In this document: positions 27,384-36,820 of the stretch, in pieces | Layout of the letters: each line of letters opens with the position of its first letter | How positions within the stretch are numbered: the stretch's first letter is position 1 | Assembly: GCA_018268415.1 (NCBI GenBank) | Contig: JAFDWO010000018.1 | Span: 18,145-82,144, forward strand | From: Actinomycetota bacterium | GTDB taxonomy: Bacteria > Actinomycetota > Thermoleophilia > Solirubrobacterales > 70-9 | Length of the DNA stretch: 64,000 bases | Direction: 5' to 3' | Program-made: the position numbers and the translations under genes | The notes under the pieces: model-generated | The model's input: only the letters and a program-made list of their open reading frames with translations | Database searches by the model: none | Told to the model about the DNA's origin: nothing

Positions 27384-27773
27384 CTACCGGTCGTGGAAGC
27401 GATACGGAGGCACGGCCCCCTCCGCGGAGACGACGGTGCGGACCGACCGCGGGACGTCCGCGTCGGGCGGCAACCCCTCGATCAGGCCGAACACCAGTGG
27501 CCCGTTGGCGTCGAGCTGGACCTGGCCGAGCATGTAGGGAGCCGCGAGCCCGGCCAGCGGGACGTGGGCCGTGGTGTGGGTGATGAGGACGCCGGAGCCC
27601 GCGAACACCTCGGTTCGGAGCGCGGCGCTGCCGCAGCGATTGCAGACGGCACGGGCAGGCCAGGAGGGGGTGTTGCAGACGGAGCAGCGGGACCCGACCA
27701 GGGCCTGAGCCTCGCGGTCCACCCGCGGTCGCGATCCGGTCAGCTCGGCGTCCAGCGCCGGGGTCAGGTCCAT
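27384..27773 (-). CDS. DUF35 OB-fold, zinc-ribbon acyl-CoA-binding protein
   Basis: 129 aa. A zinc ribbon (C-x2-C at GSRCSVCNTP and C-x2-C at AVCNRCGSAAL) precedes an OB fold, as in DUF35 proteins that pair with thiolase-like enzymes in steroid and acyl-CoA metabolism. Its start overlaps the end of the thiolase gene by 10 bp, so the two are almost certainly partners. Such proteins shape the acyl-CoA site of their partner. Confidence 0.88.
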   Translation of the reverse strand: MDLTPALDAELTGSRPRVDREAQALVGSRCSVCNTPSWPARAVCNRCGSAALRTEVFAGSGVLITHTTAHVPLAGLAAPYMLGQVQLDANGPLVFGLIEGLPPDADVPRSVRTVVSAEGAVPPYRFHDR

Positions 27774-28942
27774 GAGTCGATCCGCTCCAAGATGTGGATG
27801 TTGTTGGCGGCCGATTCGCCCTCGAGCCAGCCACCGCTGTTATGGGCAAGGGCGATGCGCGGCTCGTTGCCGACCTGGCGGGCGCCGGCTTCGCCGCGCA
27901 ACTGCCAGGTCAGCTCGGCGATCTGCGCCAGGCCGGTGGCCCCGACCGGATGCCCACGCGAGGAGAGGCCGCCGCTCGGGTTGACCGGCTTGGCGCCGGT
28001 GATGCTCGTCGTCCCGGCGGCGAGCAGCGCGCCCGCGCCGCCCTTCTCGCAGAAGCCGAGCTGCTCGTAGGCGAGCAACTCGGCGGGCGCCATCGCGTCG
28101 TGCACCTCGGCGACGTCTACGTCCCCCGGCCCGAGCCCGGCGGCCTCGTAGGCGGCGGTGACGTTCTGCTCGGAGAGGGTCGGCTGGCCCTCGGGTAGCG
28201 GCGTGAATCCGCTGGCCCCGCGGGAGCTCCTGAACCTAACCCTGGGCCGGTCGACCTTGAGCGCGCCGCGGCGGGCGACGACGACTGCAGCGGCCCCGTC
28301 GCAGATCGAGCTGGTCATCAGCAGGGTGAGCGGATCGGCGATCATCGGCGCTGCCCGCACCTCCTCGGGGGTGACCTCCTTTTGGTGCTGGGCGTAAGGG
28401 TTGAGTGCCCCGCAGGCGTGGCTCTTGACCGAGACCTCGACCAGGTCCTCGCCGCGGATCGTCCCTTCGGCGAGCATCTTCCGCAGGCGCATGCCGTAGA
28501 CCGCGGTGAACTGGAGGCCGGCGCCGCGGACCACGTCTACGTCGGCGGCCGACTGCAGCGCGTCGAGCGTCCGCGTCCGGTCGTTCACGAACATCTTCTC
28601 GAAGCCGACCGCGAGCACGATCTCGGCGGCGCCGGCAGCGATCTCGAGGATCGCCTGGCGCAACGCGGTCGAGCCGCCCGCGCAGGCGTTCTCGACGTTG
28701 ACGATCGGGATCCGCTCGATCCCGACCTCGCGCATGACGGCCTGGCCGCGGACCATCTCCTGGCCCTGCAGCATTCCCCCCATCGCGTTCGAGGAGTAGA
28801 CGACGTCGATGTCGCGGGTGCCGATGCCCGCGTCGGTGAGCGCCTGGACCGTGGCCACCCGGGCCAGGTCCTTGAGACTCGAATCGCTGAAGCGACCGAA
28901 CGGGTGCATTCCGACGCCGATGACTTCGACCTCGTCGATCAC
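27764..28942 (-). CDS. thiolase / SCP-x-type lipid-transfer acyl-CoA thiolase
   Basis: 392 aa. Nucleophile region NVENACAGGSTALRQA (Cys near 87) and the C-terminal GGLSSRGHPVGATGLAQI with the general-base His intact. Both active-site elements of a working thiolase are present. The family is the SCP-x/non-decarboxylating thiolases that cleave 3-ketoacyl-CoA. It forms an overlapping unit with the DUF35 gene downstream and overlaps the CoA-ligase stop upstream by four bases. Confidence 0.9.
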   Translation of the reverse strand: MIDEVEVIGVGMHPFGRFSDSSLKDLARVATVQALTDAGIGTRDIDVVYSSNAMGGMLQGQEMVRGQAVMREVGIERIPIVNVENACAGGSTALRQAILEIAAGAAEIVLAVGFEKMFVNDRTRTLDALQSAADVDVVRGAGLQFTAVYGMRLRKMLAEGTIRGEDLVEVSVKSHACGALNPYAQHQKEVTPEEVRAAPMIADPLTLLMTSSICDGAAAVVVARRGALKVDRPRVRFRSSRGASGFTPLPEGQPTLSEQNVTAAYEAAGLGPGDVDVAEVHDAMAPAELLAYEQLGFCEKGGAGALLAAGTTSITGAKPVNPSGGLSSRGHPVGATGLAQIAELTWQLRGEAGARQVGNEPRIALAHNSGGWLEGESAANNIHILERIDSWT

Positions 28943-30444
28943 GTCGTCGCCTCTCCCTCGAGGCGCTTGCGGACGCCGACTCGGTCGACCTTGCCGTAAG
29001 GGGTGCGGGGGATGTCCTCCCAGATCTCGACCCGCTTCGGCGCCCGCATGCCGAGGCGCTCGGAGGCGTAGCGGACGATCTCCGCCGGGGTCATCTGCTG
29101 GTGATCGTGCTGGCGGATTACCGCGGTCACGGCGTCGCCCCAGCGCGGGTCGGGCATCCCGAGGACCACCACCTCACGCACCCCAGGCAACTTCTCGAGC
29201 ACGTCCTCGACCTCGCGCGGCGCGATGTTGTAGCCGCCCGAGTTCATGATTTCGTCGCTGCGTCCCTGCAGGTAGACGAAGCCGCGCTCGTCGACTTTGG
29301 CGAGGTCCCGCGTGCGCAGCCAGTCGTCGACCAGGACCTCGTTGGTGGCGGCCGGATTCTTGTGGTACCCACTCATCACCTGGGGGGCGCGGACGTAGAC
29401 TTCGCCGACCTCCCCCACCTCGACCACCGCACCGTCGGGGCCGCGGACCTCCGCCGCCACCGTGCGCCAGGGACGACCGGCGGAGCGGCGCGCCTCCTGG
29501 TCGAGGTGGTCCAGCTTGCCAAGGCAGGTGATCGTCATCGGCGCCTCCGACTGGCCGTAGTCCTGAAACAGGGTCGGCCCGAAGCGCTCCAGGGACCGCT
29601 CCAGGGTGGGCACGCTGACGCTGGAGGCGCCGTAGACGATGGTCTCGAACCCCCACTCCCCCGCCTCGGCCTCGAGCAGCGGCTCCAGCATCGCCGGCAC
29701 CAGCTTCAGGGTGCGGAGATCCTCGCGGCGGGAGAGCTGCCAGATCCGGTCCGGATCAAACCTCGACATCAGGTTGACCCCGGCCCCGCTCAGCAGGTAG
29801 GGGAGGACGAAGTACCCGGAGGCGTGGGAGATCGCCTGGGTGAGGACGATCTGCTCGCCCGGCACCACCGGCCCCAACTCCAGCAGGAGGTTGTAGGCGA
29901 CCTCGCGGATTGCCCGGTGCGACAGCACGATACCCTTCGGCCGGCCGGTGGTCCCGGAGGTATAGGTGATCCAGGCGGGGTCCTCGGCGTCGATCGACCG
30001 CTCGCGCGGGAGTTCACCGCCGCGGATCGCCAGCTCGTCGAGGGACATCTCCTGGTCACCGTCCTCGATCGCGACCACCCGCACGCCGGTCTGCTCCGCC
30101 AAGGCCAGCGCCGCCTCGGCGTTGTCCGGTGAGTAGAAGAGGAGCTCGACCGCGGCGTCCTCGATCACGAAGCGGAAGTCCTCGAGGTGAAGGCGCGAGT
30201 TCAGGGCGACGCGCACGCGACCGCCGAGGGCGAGCGCGACGTCGATCTGGACCATCTCGGCGCGGTTGCCCGACAGGATCCCCACCGGGGCGTGAGGCCC
30301 GACCCCTTCCAGGTCGAGGCCATTTGCGATGGACTCACCCCGGCGCAGCAGCTCGGCAAGCGTCAGTTGCCTGATTCCGTCATCGACGGCAGGCGAATCT
30401 GGATACCAGGCCGCCGCCCTCCGAAGGAGGTATGCAAGGTTCAA
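28939..30444 (-). CDS. acyl-CoA ligase, AMP-binding (class I adenylate-forming)
   Basis: 501 aa. AMP-binding P-loop YTSGTTGRPKGIVLSHRA, A5-type YGQSEAP, the A8 region LRTRDLAKVDERGFVYLQGR and catalytic-Lys region RTPYGKVDR. The start I chose is a TTG at 30444 preceded by GGGAGA; an upstream ATG at 30651 would add 69 unlikely residues that cross three operator-like sites. It activates a carboxylic acid with ATP and CoA, opening the beta-oxidation branch. First gene of the run CoA ligase, thiolase, DUF35, perhaps IclR. Confidence 0.9.
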   Translation of the reverse strand: MNLAYLLRRAAAWYPDSPAVDDGIRQLTLAELLRRGESIANGLDLEGVGPHAPVGILSGNRAEMVQIDVALALGGRVRVALNSRLHLEDFRFVIEDAAVELLFYSPDNAEAALALAEQTGVRVVAIEDGDQEMSLDELAIRGGELPRERSIDAEDPAWITYTSGTTGRPKGIVLSHRAIREVAYNLLLELGPVVPGEQIVLTQAISHASGYFVLPYLLSGAGVNLMSRFDPDRIWQLSRREDLRTLKLVPAMLEPLLEAEAGEWGFETIVYGASSVSVPTLERSLERFGPTLFQDYGQSEAPMTITCLGKLDHLDQEARRSAGRPWRTVAAEVRGPDGAVVEVGEVGEVYVRAPQVMSGYHKNPAATNEVLVDDWLRTRDLAKVDERGFVYLQGRSDEIMNSGGYNIAPREVEDVLEKLPGVREVVVLGMPDPRWGDAVTAVIRQHDHQQMTPAEIVRYASERLGMRAPKRVEIWEDIPRTPYGKVDRVGVRKRLEGEATT

Positions 30445-30548
30445 GTTGTCTCCCGGCTTCGATTGCGAATCGTCCGGTGGACGAGTCAGATGGGTACGGG
30501 TTAATGGGGATTGGAGCGTAGCATGAGTTCCATTTATTGAGTCAAACG

Positions 30549-30608
30549 TTTCGTTAGTCGGAACAACCAATAATCCGATTAGCGAAATATTGATATCGTT
30601 GAACGGAA
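30549..30608. promoter_or_regulatory. three spaced copies of the candidate IclR operator in a divergent promoter region
   Basis: TTTCG-TTAGT-CGGAA (30549-30563), ATCCG-ATTAG-CGAAA (30573-30587) and TATCG-TTGAA-CGGAA (30594-30608). All have a 5-base spacer between CG-containing half-sites; centres are 24 and 21 bp apart, close to helical phasing. The AT-rich region separates two divergent CoA-ligase genes. On the minus strand TTGACT (30542-30547) directly follows the first site and could be a -35 box. Confidence 0.55.
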
Positions 30609-30681
30609 TGGCGACGTTGCGCGAGCGGCGTCGGCGGTGGCGCGTACGCACCCGGGAAACGAACTGAGGAGGAGTAAGCCG

Positions 30682-32310
30682 TTGCTATTGGAAGCGTCCC
30701 CCCTTGAGAAGCGGACCATCCCGAATCTCTGGGCCGCCGCGGTCGAGAAGGACCCCGACGCCTCGTTCCTGCTCTTCGACGGTGACGAGTGGAGCTATGG
30801 CGAGGCCGACCGCTTCGTAGCCGCCACCGCTCGGCGGCTCTACGACGAGGGCCTCGCCCCCGGGTCGCACGTCGCGGTCTTCCTCGACAACGGGCCGGAG
30901 TACGTGTGGACGCTGCTCGCCCTTGCCCGGATCGGCGCGGTCGCGGTGCCGATCCACGGCGAGGCGCAGGGACCTCTGCTGCGCCATTTCCTGCTCTCCT
31001 CCGACTGCCGCTCGGCGATCATCGCCGACGGATATCTCGGCCGCGTCAGCGAGGCAATCGGCGCGGAGGTGATCGAGCGCGTCTGGGTGGTCACGACGGA
31101 GGCCGGCGCCGACCAGGCAGGCCTCGCAATCTCCGCCCACCAGACGGCGCTCACCTTCACCGACTCGATCGCCGTGGACGCCGGCGCCGAGCCGATCCCC
31201 GAGCCGCGGTTCTCTGACACCGCGCTCCTTATGTTCACCTCGGGGACCTCGGGCCCGTCGAAGGCGGCGATCGTCGCCCAGGCGCACCCGATGACCGCCG
31301 CCCTGGCGATGGCCGACGCCGCCGGGATCAGCGCCGCGGACCGGATGCACACTTGCCTGCCGCTCTCCCATGCCAACGCGATGTGGTTCACCGTCTATAC
31401 GGCGATCACGGTCGGCGCCAGCGTCGCGCTGAGCCGACGGTTCTCGGTCAGCGGGTTCTGGCGGGACGTGGTCGCGACCGGGTCGACCCAGACCAGCCTG
31501 CTGGGCAGCATGCTGCAGTTGCTCTGGAAGCGCGAGCCCGACGCGGATGAGCAGAACGCCCGGCTGCAGAGCATGTTCGTCGTGCCGTTCCCGACCAACG
31601 CGCAGAGCTACGAGGATCGCTTCGGCGCCAAGCTGATGACGATCTACGGGATGAGCGAGTGGACCCCGGTCTCGCTCTCGCGGCCCGGCGAGGGGTACGA
31701 CAAGCCCACCGGGATGGCCGGGCCGCTGCGCTGGGACCTGAACGACATCGCCATCCTCGACGACGACGACCTGCCGCTGCCGACCGGACGGATCGGTGAG
31801 ATCGCGGTGCGCCGCAAGCAGCCCTTCACCTCCTTCCAGGGCTACTACGGTCGCGACGCCGAGACTTTGGGCGATTGGCGAAACCTTTGGTTCCACACCG
31901 GCGACCACGGCTACATCGGCGAGGACGACTACCTCTATTTCGTCGGCCGCAAGTCCGATTCGCTGCGCCGCCGCGGTGAGAACGTCTCCGCCGGGGAGCT
32001 TGAGGACATCCTGCTCGAGTGCCCGCTGATCGCCGAGGTGGCCGCGGTGGCGGTCCCCTCCGATCTCGGCGAGATCAGCGAGGACGACATCGCCGTGTTC
32101 GTCATCCCGACCGCTACCGAGGCCGACCCGGCGGCGATTCGCCAGTTTGCCGTCGATCACCTGCCCCGCTACATGAGACCCCGGTATCTGAAGTTCGTCG
32201 ACGACTTCCCCCGCACCGGCAACGCCAAGGTGCGCAAGCAGCCGCTCCGCGAGGAAGCCAAGGCGGCGCTGGCCGACTTCCACGACTTCGACCGCGAGCA
32301 GGTCCGATGA
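30682..32310 (+). CDS. AMP-binding CoA ligase (CaiC-like)
   Basis: 542 aa. P-loop FTSGTSGPSKAAIVAQAHP, YGMSEWTP, HTGDHGYIGEDDYLYFVGR and RTGNAKVRK place it in the AMP-binding family, nearest in style to crotonobetaine/carnitine-CoA ligases. Start is a TTG at 30682 with a strong AGGAGGAG seven bases before. The stop overlaps the Baeyer-Villiger enzyme start in an ATGA. Two different ligases in one cluster suggest that two acids, for example the ring-opened product and a side-chain acid, are activated separately. Confidence 0.9.
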   Translation: MLLEASPLEKRTIPNLWAAAVEKDPDASFLLFDGDEWSYGEADRFVAATARRLYDEGLAPGSHVAVFLDNGPEYVWTLLALARIGAVAVPIHGEAQGPLLRHFLLSSDCRSAIIADGYLGRVSEAIGAEVIERVWVVTTEAGADQAGLAISAHQTALTFTDSIAVDAGAEPIPEPRFSDTALLMFTSGTSGPSKAAIVAQAHPMTAALAMADAAGISAADRMHTCLPLSHANAMWFTVYTAITVGASVALSRRFSVSGFWRDVVATGSTQTSLLGSMLQLLWKREPDADEQNARLQSMFVVPFPTNAQSYEDRFGAKLMTIYGMSEWTPVSLSRPGEGYDKPTGMAGPLRWDLNDIAILDDDDLPLPTGRIGEIAVRRKQPFTSFQGYYGRDAETLGDWRNLWFHTGDHGYIGEDDYLYFVGRKSDSLRRRGENVSAGELEDILLECPLIAEVAAVAVPSDLGEISEDDIAVFVIPTATEADPAAIRQFAVDHLPRYMRPRYLKFVDDFPRTGNAKVRKQPLREEAKAALADFHDFDREQVR

Positions 32311-34241
32311 CCGGCACGGCGCCGGCCACGGCAAGCGGCCCGACCGCGGCCGCGGTCGGGCCGGATACCCTCGCCGCGGCGGTAGAGGCGGCCAACCTCC
32401 CGACCCTGTTGATGGTGGTCATCCACCTCACCGGCGACCGCCGCTGGCTCGACGACCGCTACCGGCCACGGCGCCCGCGCGGCCTCGGGGACGACGACTC
32501 CGGTGGCCTCGACGCCGAAGCCCAGGCCGAGGTGAAAGCCGCCGCCCGGCTCGCCCTCGCCGAGTACCTGGAGCGGGGCTGCCCGGCGCCGGCGATGCCG
32601 TCCCCTGACGCCCTCCGCGAGCTGCTGACCTTCTCGGTCGGCGAGGAGGTGCCGGAGGACTACGGGCGGATGATGCACGAGGATCTCGCCGCCCAGCTGG
32701 CGCCCCGCACACCGGCGCCGGCGGCCCGCCCTGACGCCCACCTGAGCGCCCTGATCATCGGTGCCGGACCCTCCGGGATCGCCGCGGCGATCGCGCTGCG
32801 CTCGGTCGGCGTCCCCTTCTTGATGGTCGAGCAGAACACCGAGGTCGGCGGCACCTGGCTCGACAACGAGTATCCGGGCGCCGCGGTCGACACGCCGAGC
32901 GACATCTACTCGTTCTCCTTCGCACCGTTCCGGTGGCGGCGCTACTTCGCCGCCGGCGACGAGCTGCGCGACTACCTCGACGGGATCGCCGACCAGGAGG
33001 ACCTGCGCCCGGCGATCCGCTTCGGAGTCGAAGCCCGGACCGCCGTCTGGGACGAGGACGCCCGGACCTGGAGCGTCACCCTGCGCCGGCGCGACGGCTC
33101 CACCGAGACCGTCACCGCGAACCTCCTGATCAGCGCGGTCGGCGCGCTCAGCCGGCCGACCATCCCGGAGATTCCTGGCCTCGCCAGCTTCATCGGCCCG
33201 TCGTTCCACACCGCGCGCTGGCCCGCCGGGATCGATCTCGCCGGCAAGCGCGTCGGCGTGATCGGCACTGGGGCCAGCGCGATGCAGCTCGTCCCCTCGA
33301 TCGTCGACGAGGTCGGCCATCTGACCGTCTTCCAGCGCTCGGCCCAGTGGGCGGCGCCGTTCGAGAAGTGCAAGGTCGAGATCCCGGAGGCGCTTCGAGA
33401 GCTGACGCTGGCGGCACCCATCTACCGCGCCTGGTATCGCCAACGGCAGGCCTGGATCTTCAACGACCGGGTCTACGACTCGCTGATCAAGGACCCCGAG
33501 TGGCCGCACCAGGACCGCGCCGTGAACGCGGTCAACGACCGCCACCGGCAGTTCTTCACCGACTACATCCTGGCCGAGATCGGCGACCGCCCTGACCTGG
33601 TCGAGAAGGTGCTGCCGACCTATCCGCCGTTCCTCAAGCGGATGCTGCTCGACAACGGCTGGTTCAAGGCGATGGCGCGAGACGACGTGACCCTGGAGAC
33701 CGGACGCATCCGCAAAGTCGCGAAGGACCGGGTGATCATGGAGTCCGGCGAGGAGCACATCCTCGACGTCCTCGTCCTCTCCACCGGATTCGACGCCACC
33801 CACTTCCTCGCCTCGCTCGACGTCCGCGGACGCGGCGGGACCTCGCTCAGTGAGGCTTGGGACGAGGATGATCCCAAGGCCTACCTGGGGATGACCGTGC
33901 CAGGATTCCCCAACTTCTTCACCATGAACGGGCCGAACCTGCTGACCGGCCACGGCGGCAGCCTTATGTACATCGCCGAGTGCCAGCTGCGCTATCTGCT
34001 CGACATCGTCGGCAAGATGCTCGACCGCCGGCTCGACTCAATCGAGTGCCGGCACGAGATCAACGAGGCCTACAACGCCGCCGTCGACGCCCAGCACGAC
34101 CGGATGATCTGGTCACACAAGGGCGCCGACACCTACTACCGCAACCACCGCGGCCGGGTGGTGGTGAACAGCCCCTGGCGGGTCATCGACTTCTGGTCGA
34201 TGACCCGCGAGGCCGACCTCGACGACTACATCGTCCGCTAG
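32307..34241 (+). CDS. Baeyer-Villiger flavin monooxygenase
   Basis: 644 aa. Two Rossmann motifs (IIGAGPSGIAAAIAL near 150 and VIGTGASAMQL near 315) flank the type I BVMO fingerprint FIGPSFHTARWP, which fits F-x-G-x3-H-x3-W-P exactly. The first 140 residues are an N-terminal extension, as in the longer BVMOs acting on bulky or linear ketones. It uses FAD, NADPH and O2 to turn a ketone into an ester or lactone. The ATGA overlap with the CoA-ligase gene gives a two-gene operon. Its stop overlaps that of the convergent dehydrogenase gene. Confidence 0.95.
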   Translation: MTGTAPATASGPTAAAVGPDTLAAAVEAANLPTLLMVVIHLTGDRRWLDDRYRPRRPRGLGDDDSGGLDAEAQAEVKAAARLALAEYLERGCPAPAMPSPDALRELLTFSVGEEVPEDYGRMMHEDLAAQLAPRTPAPAARPDAHLSALIIGAGPSGIAAAIALRSVGVPFLMVEQNTEVGGTWLDNEYPGAAVDTPSDIYSFSFAPFRWRRYFAAGDELRDYLDGIADQEDLRPAIRFGVEARTAVWDEDARTWSVTLRRRDGSTETVTANLLISAVGALSRPTIPEIPGLASFIGPSFHTARWPAGIDLAGKRVGVIGTGASAMQLVPSIVDEVGHLTVFQRSAQWAAPFEKCKVEIPEALRELTLAAPIYRAWYRQRQAWIFNDRVYDSLIKDPEWPHQDRAVNAVNDRHRQFFTDYILAEIGDRPDLVEKVLPTYPPFLKRMLLDNGWFKAMARDDVTLETGRIRKVAKDRVIMESGEEHILDVLVLSTGFDATHFLASLDVRGRGGTSLSEAWDEDDPKAYLGMTVPGFPNFFTMNGPNLLTGHGGSLMYIAECQLRYLLDIVGKMLDRRLDSIECRHEINEAYNAAVDAQHDRMIWSHKGADTYYRNHRGRVVVNSPWRVIDFWSMTREADLDDYIVR

Positions 34242-35320
34242 TCGAAGATGATGACCTGACGGGAGATGTCGGCGCCCCCGTCGAGCGCGTCCATCGCCTC
34301 GGGGGCGTCGGCGAGGTCGATCTTCGAGGTGATCAGGCCCTCCAGGTCGAGCTGTCCGGTGCGCCAGAGATCGAGGTACATCTGGTAGTCGATCAGCGGG
34401 TTCACCGAGCCGCCGACGGACCCGACCAACCGCTTGGCTTCCATCGTCGCCTCGTAGAGGCTGAGCCCGGTCTCGGTGGTCTCCGAGCCGATCCCGGAGA
34501 GGACCACCATGCCGCCGAGGCGGGTCGCGTCCCAGGCAGCGCGCAGGGTGTCGGTGCGGCCGACGTTCTCGAACGCGTAGTCGAAGCCGATGCCGCCGGT
34601 CGCCTCCTCCTTCGCCGCGGCGAGCCCGTCGGGCGTCACCGTGTGGGTGGCCCCGAACTGGCGCATCCGTTCGAACTTCGACTCGATCGGATCGACGACG
34701 ACGATCGTCGAGGCCCCGGCCAGACGCGCGCCCTGGACCGCGGCCGCGCCGACGCCGCCGACGCCGACGATGACCACGGAGGAGCCGGGCTCGACCTCGG
34801 CGGTGCGGATCACGGCACCGACCCCGGTCATCACCGCGCAGTTGATCAGAGAGGCGATCTCGAACGGCACGTCGTCGCCGACGAAGGGCACCACGCTGAT
34901 CTCCGGCAGCACCACCTCCTCGGCCCAGGCGCCTAGCCCGACCATGCCGAAGGCCGGCTCCCCGGCGAGCAGGAAGTTGTGCTCGGCGGCCCCTTTCTGG
35001 TCCTCGTGTCCGCAGAGATAACGCTCCCCGCGGAGGCAGAAATAGCACTTACCGCAGCCGCGCAGGTTGGCGAGGATGACCCGGTCACCGGCGGCGACGG
35101 TGTCGACGTCGGCGCCGACCTCGAGCACTTCGCCGGCCCCCTCGTGGCCGAGGATCACGGGCAGCCTGGTGGGCCAGATGCCCTTCGCCGCCGACAGGTC
35201 GGTGCGACAGATCCCGGAGGCCCGCATCCGCACCCGGACCTCGTCCGGCCCGACGGCGACGGGCTGGACATCGTCCCGCAGTTCGGATCTGCCCAGCTCT
35301 TCGACAACGATCGCCTTCAT
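34238..35320 (-). CDS. zinc-dependent alcohol dehydrogenase
   Basis: 360 aa medium-chain dehydrogenase. Catalytic zinc ligands in GICRTD and GHEGAGEV, structural-zinc cysteines in CGKCYFCLRGERYLC, and the NAD(P) motif VGVGGVGAAAVQGA. Expected to oxidise an alcohol from the P450 or from lactone opening. It follows the aldehyde dehydrogenase gene after 15 bp on the same strand, completing an SDR-ALDH-ADH operon. Stops of this gene and the BVMO gene overlap by three bases. Confidence 0.93.
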   Translation of the reverse strand: MKAIVVEELGRSELRDDVQPVAVGPDEVRVRMRASGICRTDLSAAKGIWPTRLPVILGHEGAGEVLEVGADVDTVAAGDRVILANLRGCGKCYFCLRGERYLCGHEDQKGAAEHNFLLAGEPAFGMVGLGAWAEEVVLPEISVVPFVGDDVPFEIASLINCAVMTGVGAVIRTAEVEPGSSVVIVGVGGVGAAAVQGARLAGASTIVVVDPIESKFERMRQFGATHTVTPDGLAAAKEEATGGIGFDYAFENVGRTDTLRAAWDATRLGGMVVLSGIGSETTETGLSLYEATMEAKRLVGSVGGSVNPLIDYQMYLDLWRTGQLDLEGLITSKIDLADAPEAMDALDGGADISRQVIIFD

Positions 35321-35335
35321 TCGTACGTCCTTCCC

Positions 35336-36820
35336 TCAGACCGCGATGTAGACGGCCTTGTTCTCCGTGTAGGCCTGGTACCAGTCGAGTCCGAACTCGC
35401 GGCCGAGCCCCGACTGCTTGTAGCCGCCGAACGGCATCGTCGGATCGAGGCTGCCCCACTTGTTCACCCAGACCGTGCCCGCCTCGAGCCGCCGGGCCAG
35501 TCGATGCGCGCGGCCCAGATCGCGAGTCCAAAGCGCCGCGGCCAACCCGTAGTCGGTCTCGTTCGCGAGCCGCACCGCCTCCTCCTCGTCGTCGAACGGG
35601 ATCACCGAGACGACCGGGCCGAAGATCTCCTCGCGGGCGATCCGCATCGAGTTTTCGACCCCGGTGAAGACGGTCGGCTCGACGAAGAAGCCGCGCCCCT
35701 CGATCACCGCGCCGCCGGCGCTTGCCGTCGCGCCGGCCTCCTTGCCGGTGGCGAGGTAGGCGGCGACCCGGTCGCGCTGACCGGCCGAGATGAGTGGACC
35801 GACGTCGGTCCCCGCCGCCGTCGGGTCGCCCACGGTCAGTGAGCCGACCGCGGCACTGAGCCGTGCGGCGAACTCATCGTGGATCGCCCGCTGGACGAAG
35901 AGACGCGAGCCGGCGGTGCAGATCTGCCCGCTGAGACTCGTGAACGCGGCGACCGCCACCGGCAGCGCCGCCTCGAGATTGGCGTCGGCGAAGACGATGT
36001 TCGGTGTCTTGCCGCCGAGCTCCAGCGACACATGCTTCAGCGTCGACCCGGAGACGGCAAGGATCAGCTTGCCGACCTCGGTCGAGCCGGTAAAGGAGAC
36101 CTTGTCGACGCCGGGATGCGCGGCGAGGGCGCTGCCCGCGCCCTCGCCCATACCCGGGAGCACGTTGACCACGCCGGGTGGGAACCCGGCCTCGAGCACC
36201 AGCCGGCCGAGCCGCAGGGCGGTCAGCGGCGTCAGCTCGGCCGGCTTCAGGATCACCGTGTTGCCGGCTGCCAGGGCCGGCGAGAGCTTCCACACGGCGT
36301 TCGTGATCGGCGCGTTCCAGGGCACGATCGAGGCGACCACGCCGACCGGGTCGCGCAGCGAGTAGTTGAACGCGTCGCCGCCGCTCTGCGGGGTGACGCC
36401 GTGGATCGTGTGGGCGGCGCCGGCGAAGTGGAGCACGGTCTCGATCGCCCCGGCGATCATCGCCTCGGCGGTGGGGAGGGTCATCCCCGAGTCCAGGGTC
36501 TCGAGCCGGGCCAGGTCGTCGGCGTCGCGGGCGATCAGCTCGGCGAAACGCCGCAGAAGGACGGCGCGGTCGGCCGGCGAGGTATCCCGCCAGCTCGCCG
36601 CCTCGAACGCCTTGCGAGCGGTGCCGACCGCGCGCTCGACATCGGCGTCGCCCGCCTCGGCCACCTCGGCAAGGGTCTCCTCGGTCGCCGGGTTCGTGGT
36701 CGGGAAGGTCGCACCCGACTCGGCGTCGACCCACTCGTCGCCGATCAGGAGGACGGCCGGGCCGCCGAGCAGGTCGTCCACCCGCTCCGCGGACGGCGCC
36801 GTGTCGTTCTGGCCACTCAT
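35336..36820 (-). CDS. aldehyde dehydrogenase
   Basis: 494 aa, typical ALDH length. Catalytic Glu in SLELGGKTPNIVF and catalytic Cys in SGQICTAGSRLF; NAD-binding loop FTGSTEVGKLI; C-terminal GGYKQSGLGREFG. It turns an aldehyde into the acid that the CoA ligases activate. Its ATG overlaps the SDR stop in an ATGA, so translation is coupled. Confidence 0.95.
   Translation of the reverse strand: MSGQNDTAPSAERVDDLLGGPAVLLIGDEWVDAESGATFPTTNPATEETLAEVAEAGDADVERAVGTARKAFEAASWRDTSPADRAVLLRRFAELIARDADDLARLETLDSGMTLPTAEAMIAGAIETVLHFAGAAHTIHGVTPQSGGDAFNYSLRDPVGVVASIVPWNAPITNAVWKLSPALAAGNTVILKPAELTPLTALRLGRLVLEAGFPPGVVNVLPGMGEGAGSALAAHPGVDKVSFTGSTEVGKLILAVSGSTLKHVSLELGGKTPNIVFADANLEAALPVAVAAFTSLSGQICTAGSRLFVQRAIHDEFAARLSAAVGSLTVGDPTAAGTDVGPLISAGQRDRVAAYLATGKEAGATASAGGAVIEGRGFFVEPTVFTGVENSMRIAREEIFGPVVSVIPFDDEEEAVRLANETDYGLAAALWTRDLGRAHRLARRLEAGTVWVNKWGSLDPTMPFGGYKQSGLGREFGLDWYQAYTENKAVYIAV

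Noticed and set aside
30685..32334. 549-codon minus-strand frame opposite the CoA ligase
   Set aside because: Shadow of a well-supported AMP-binding gene.
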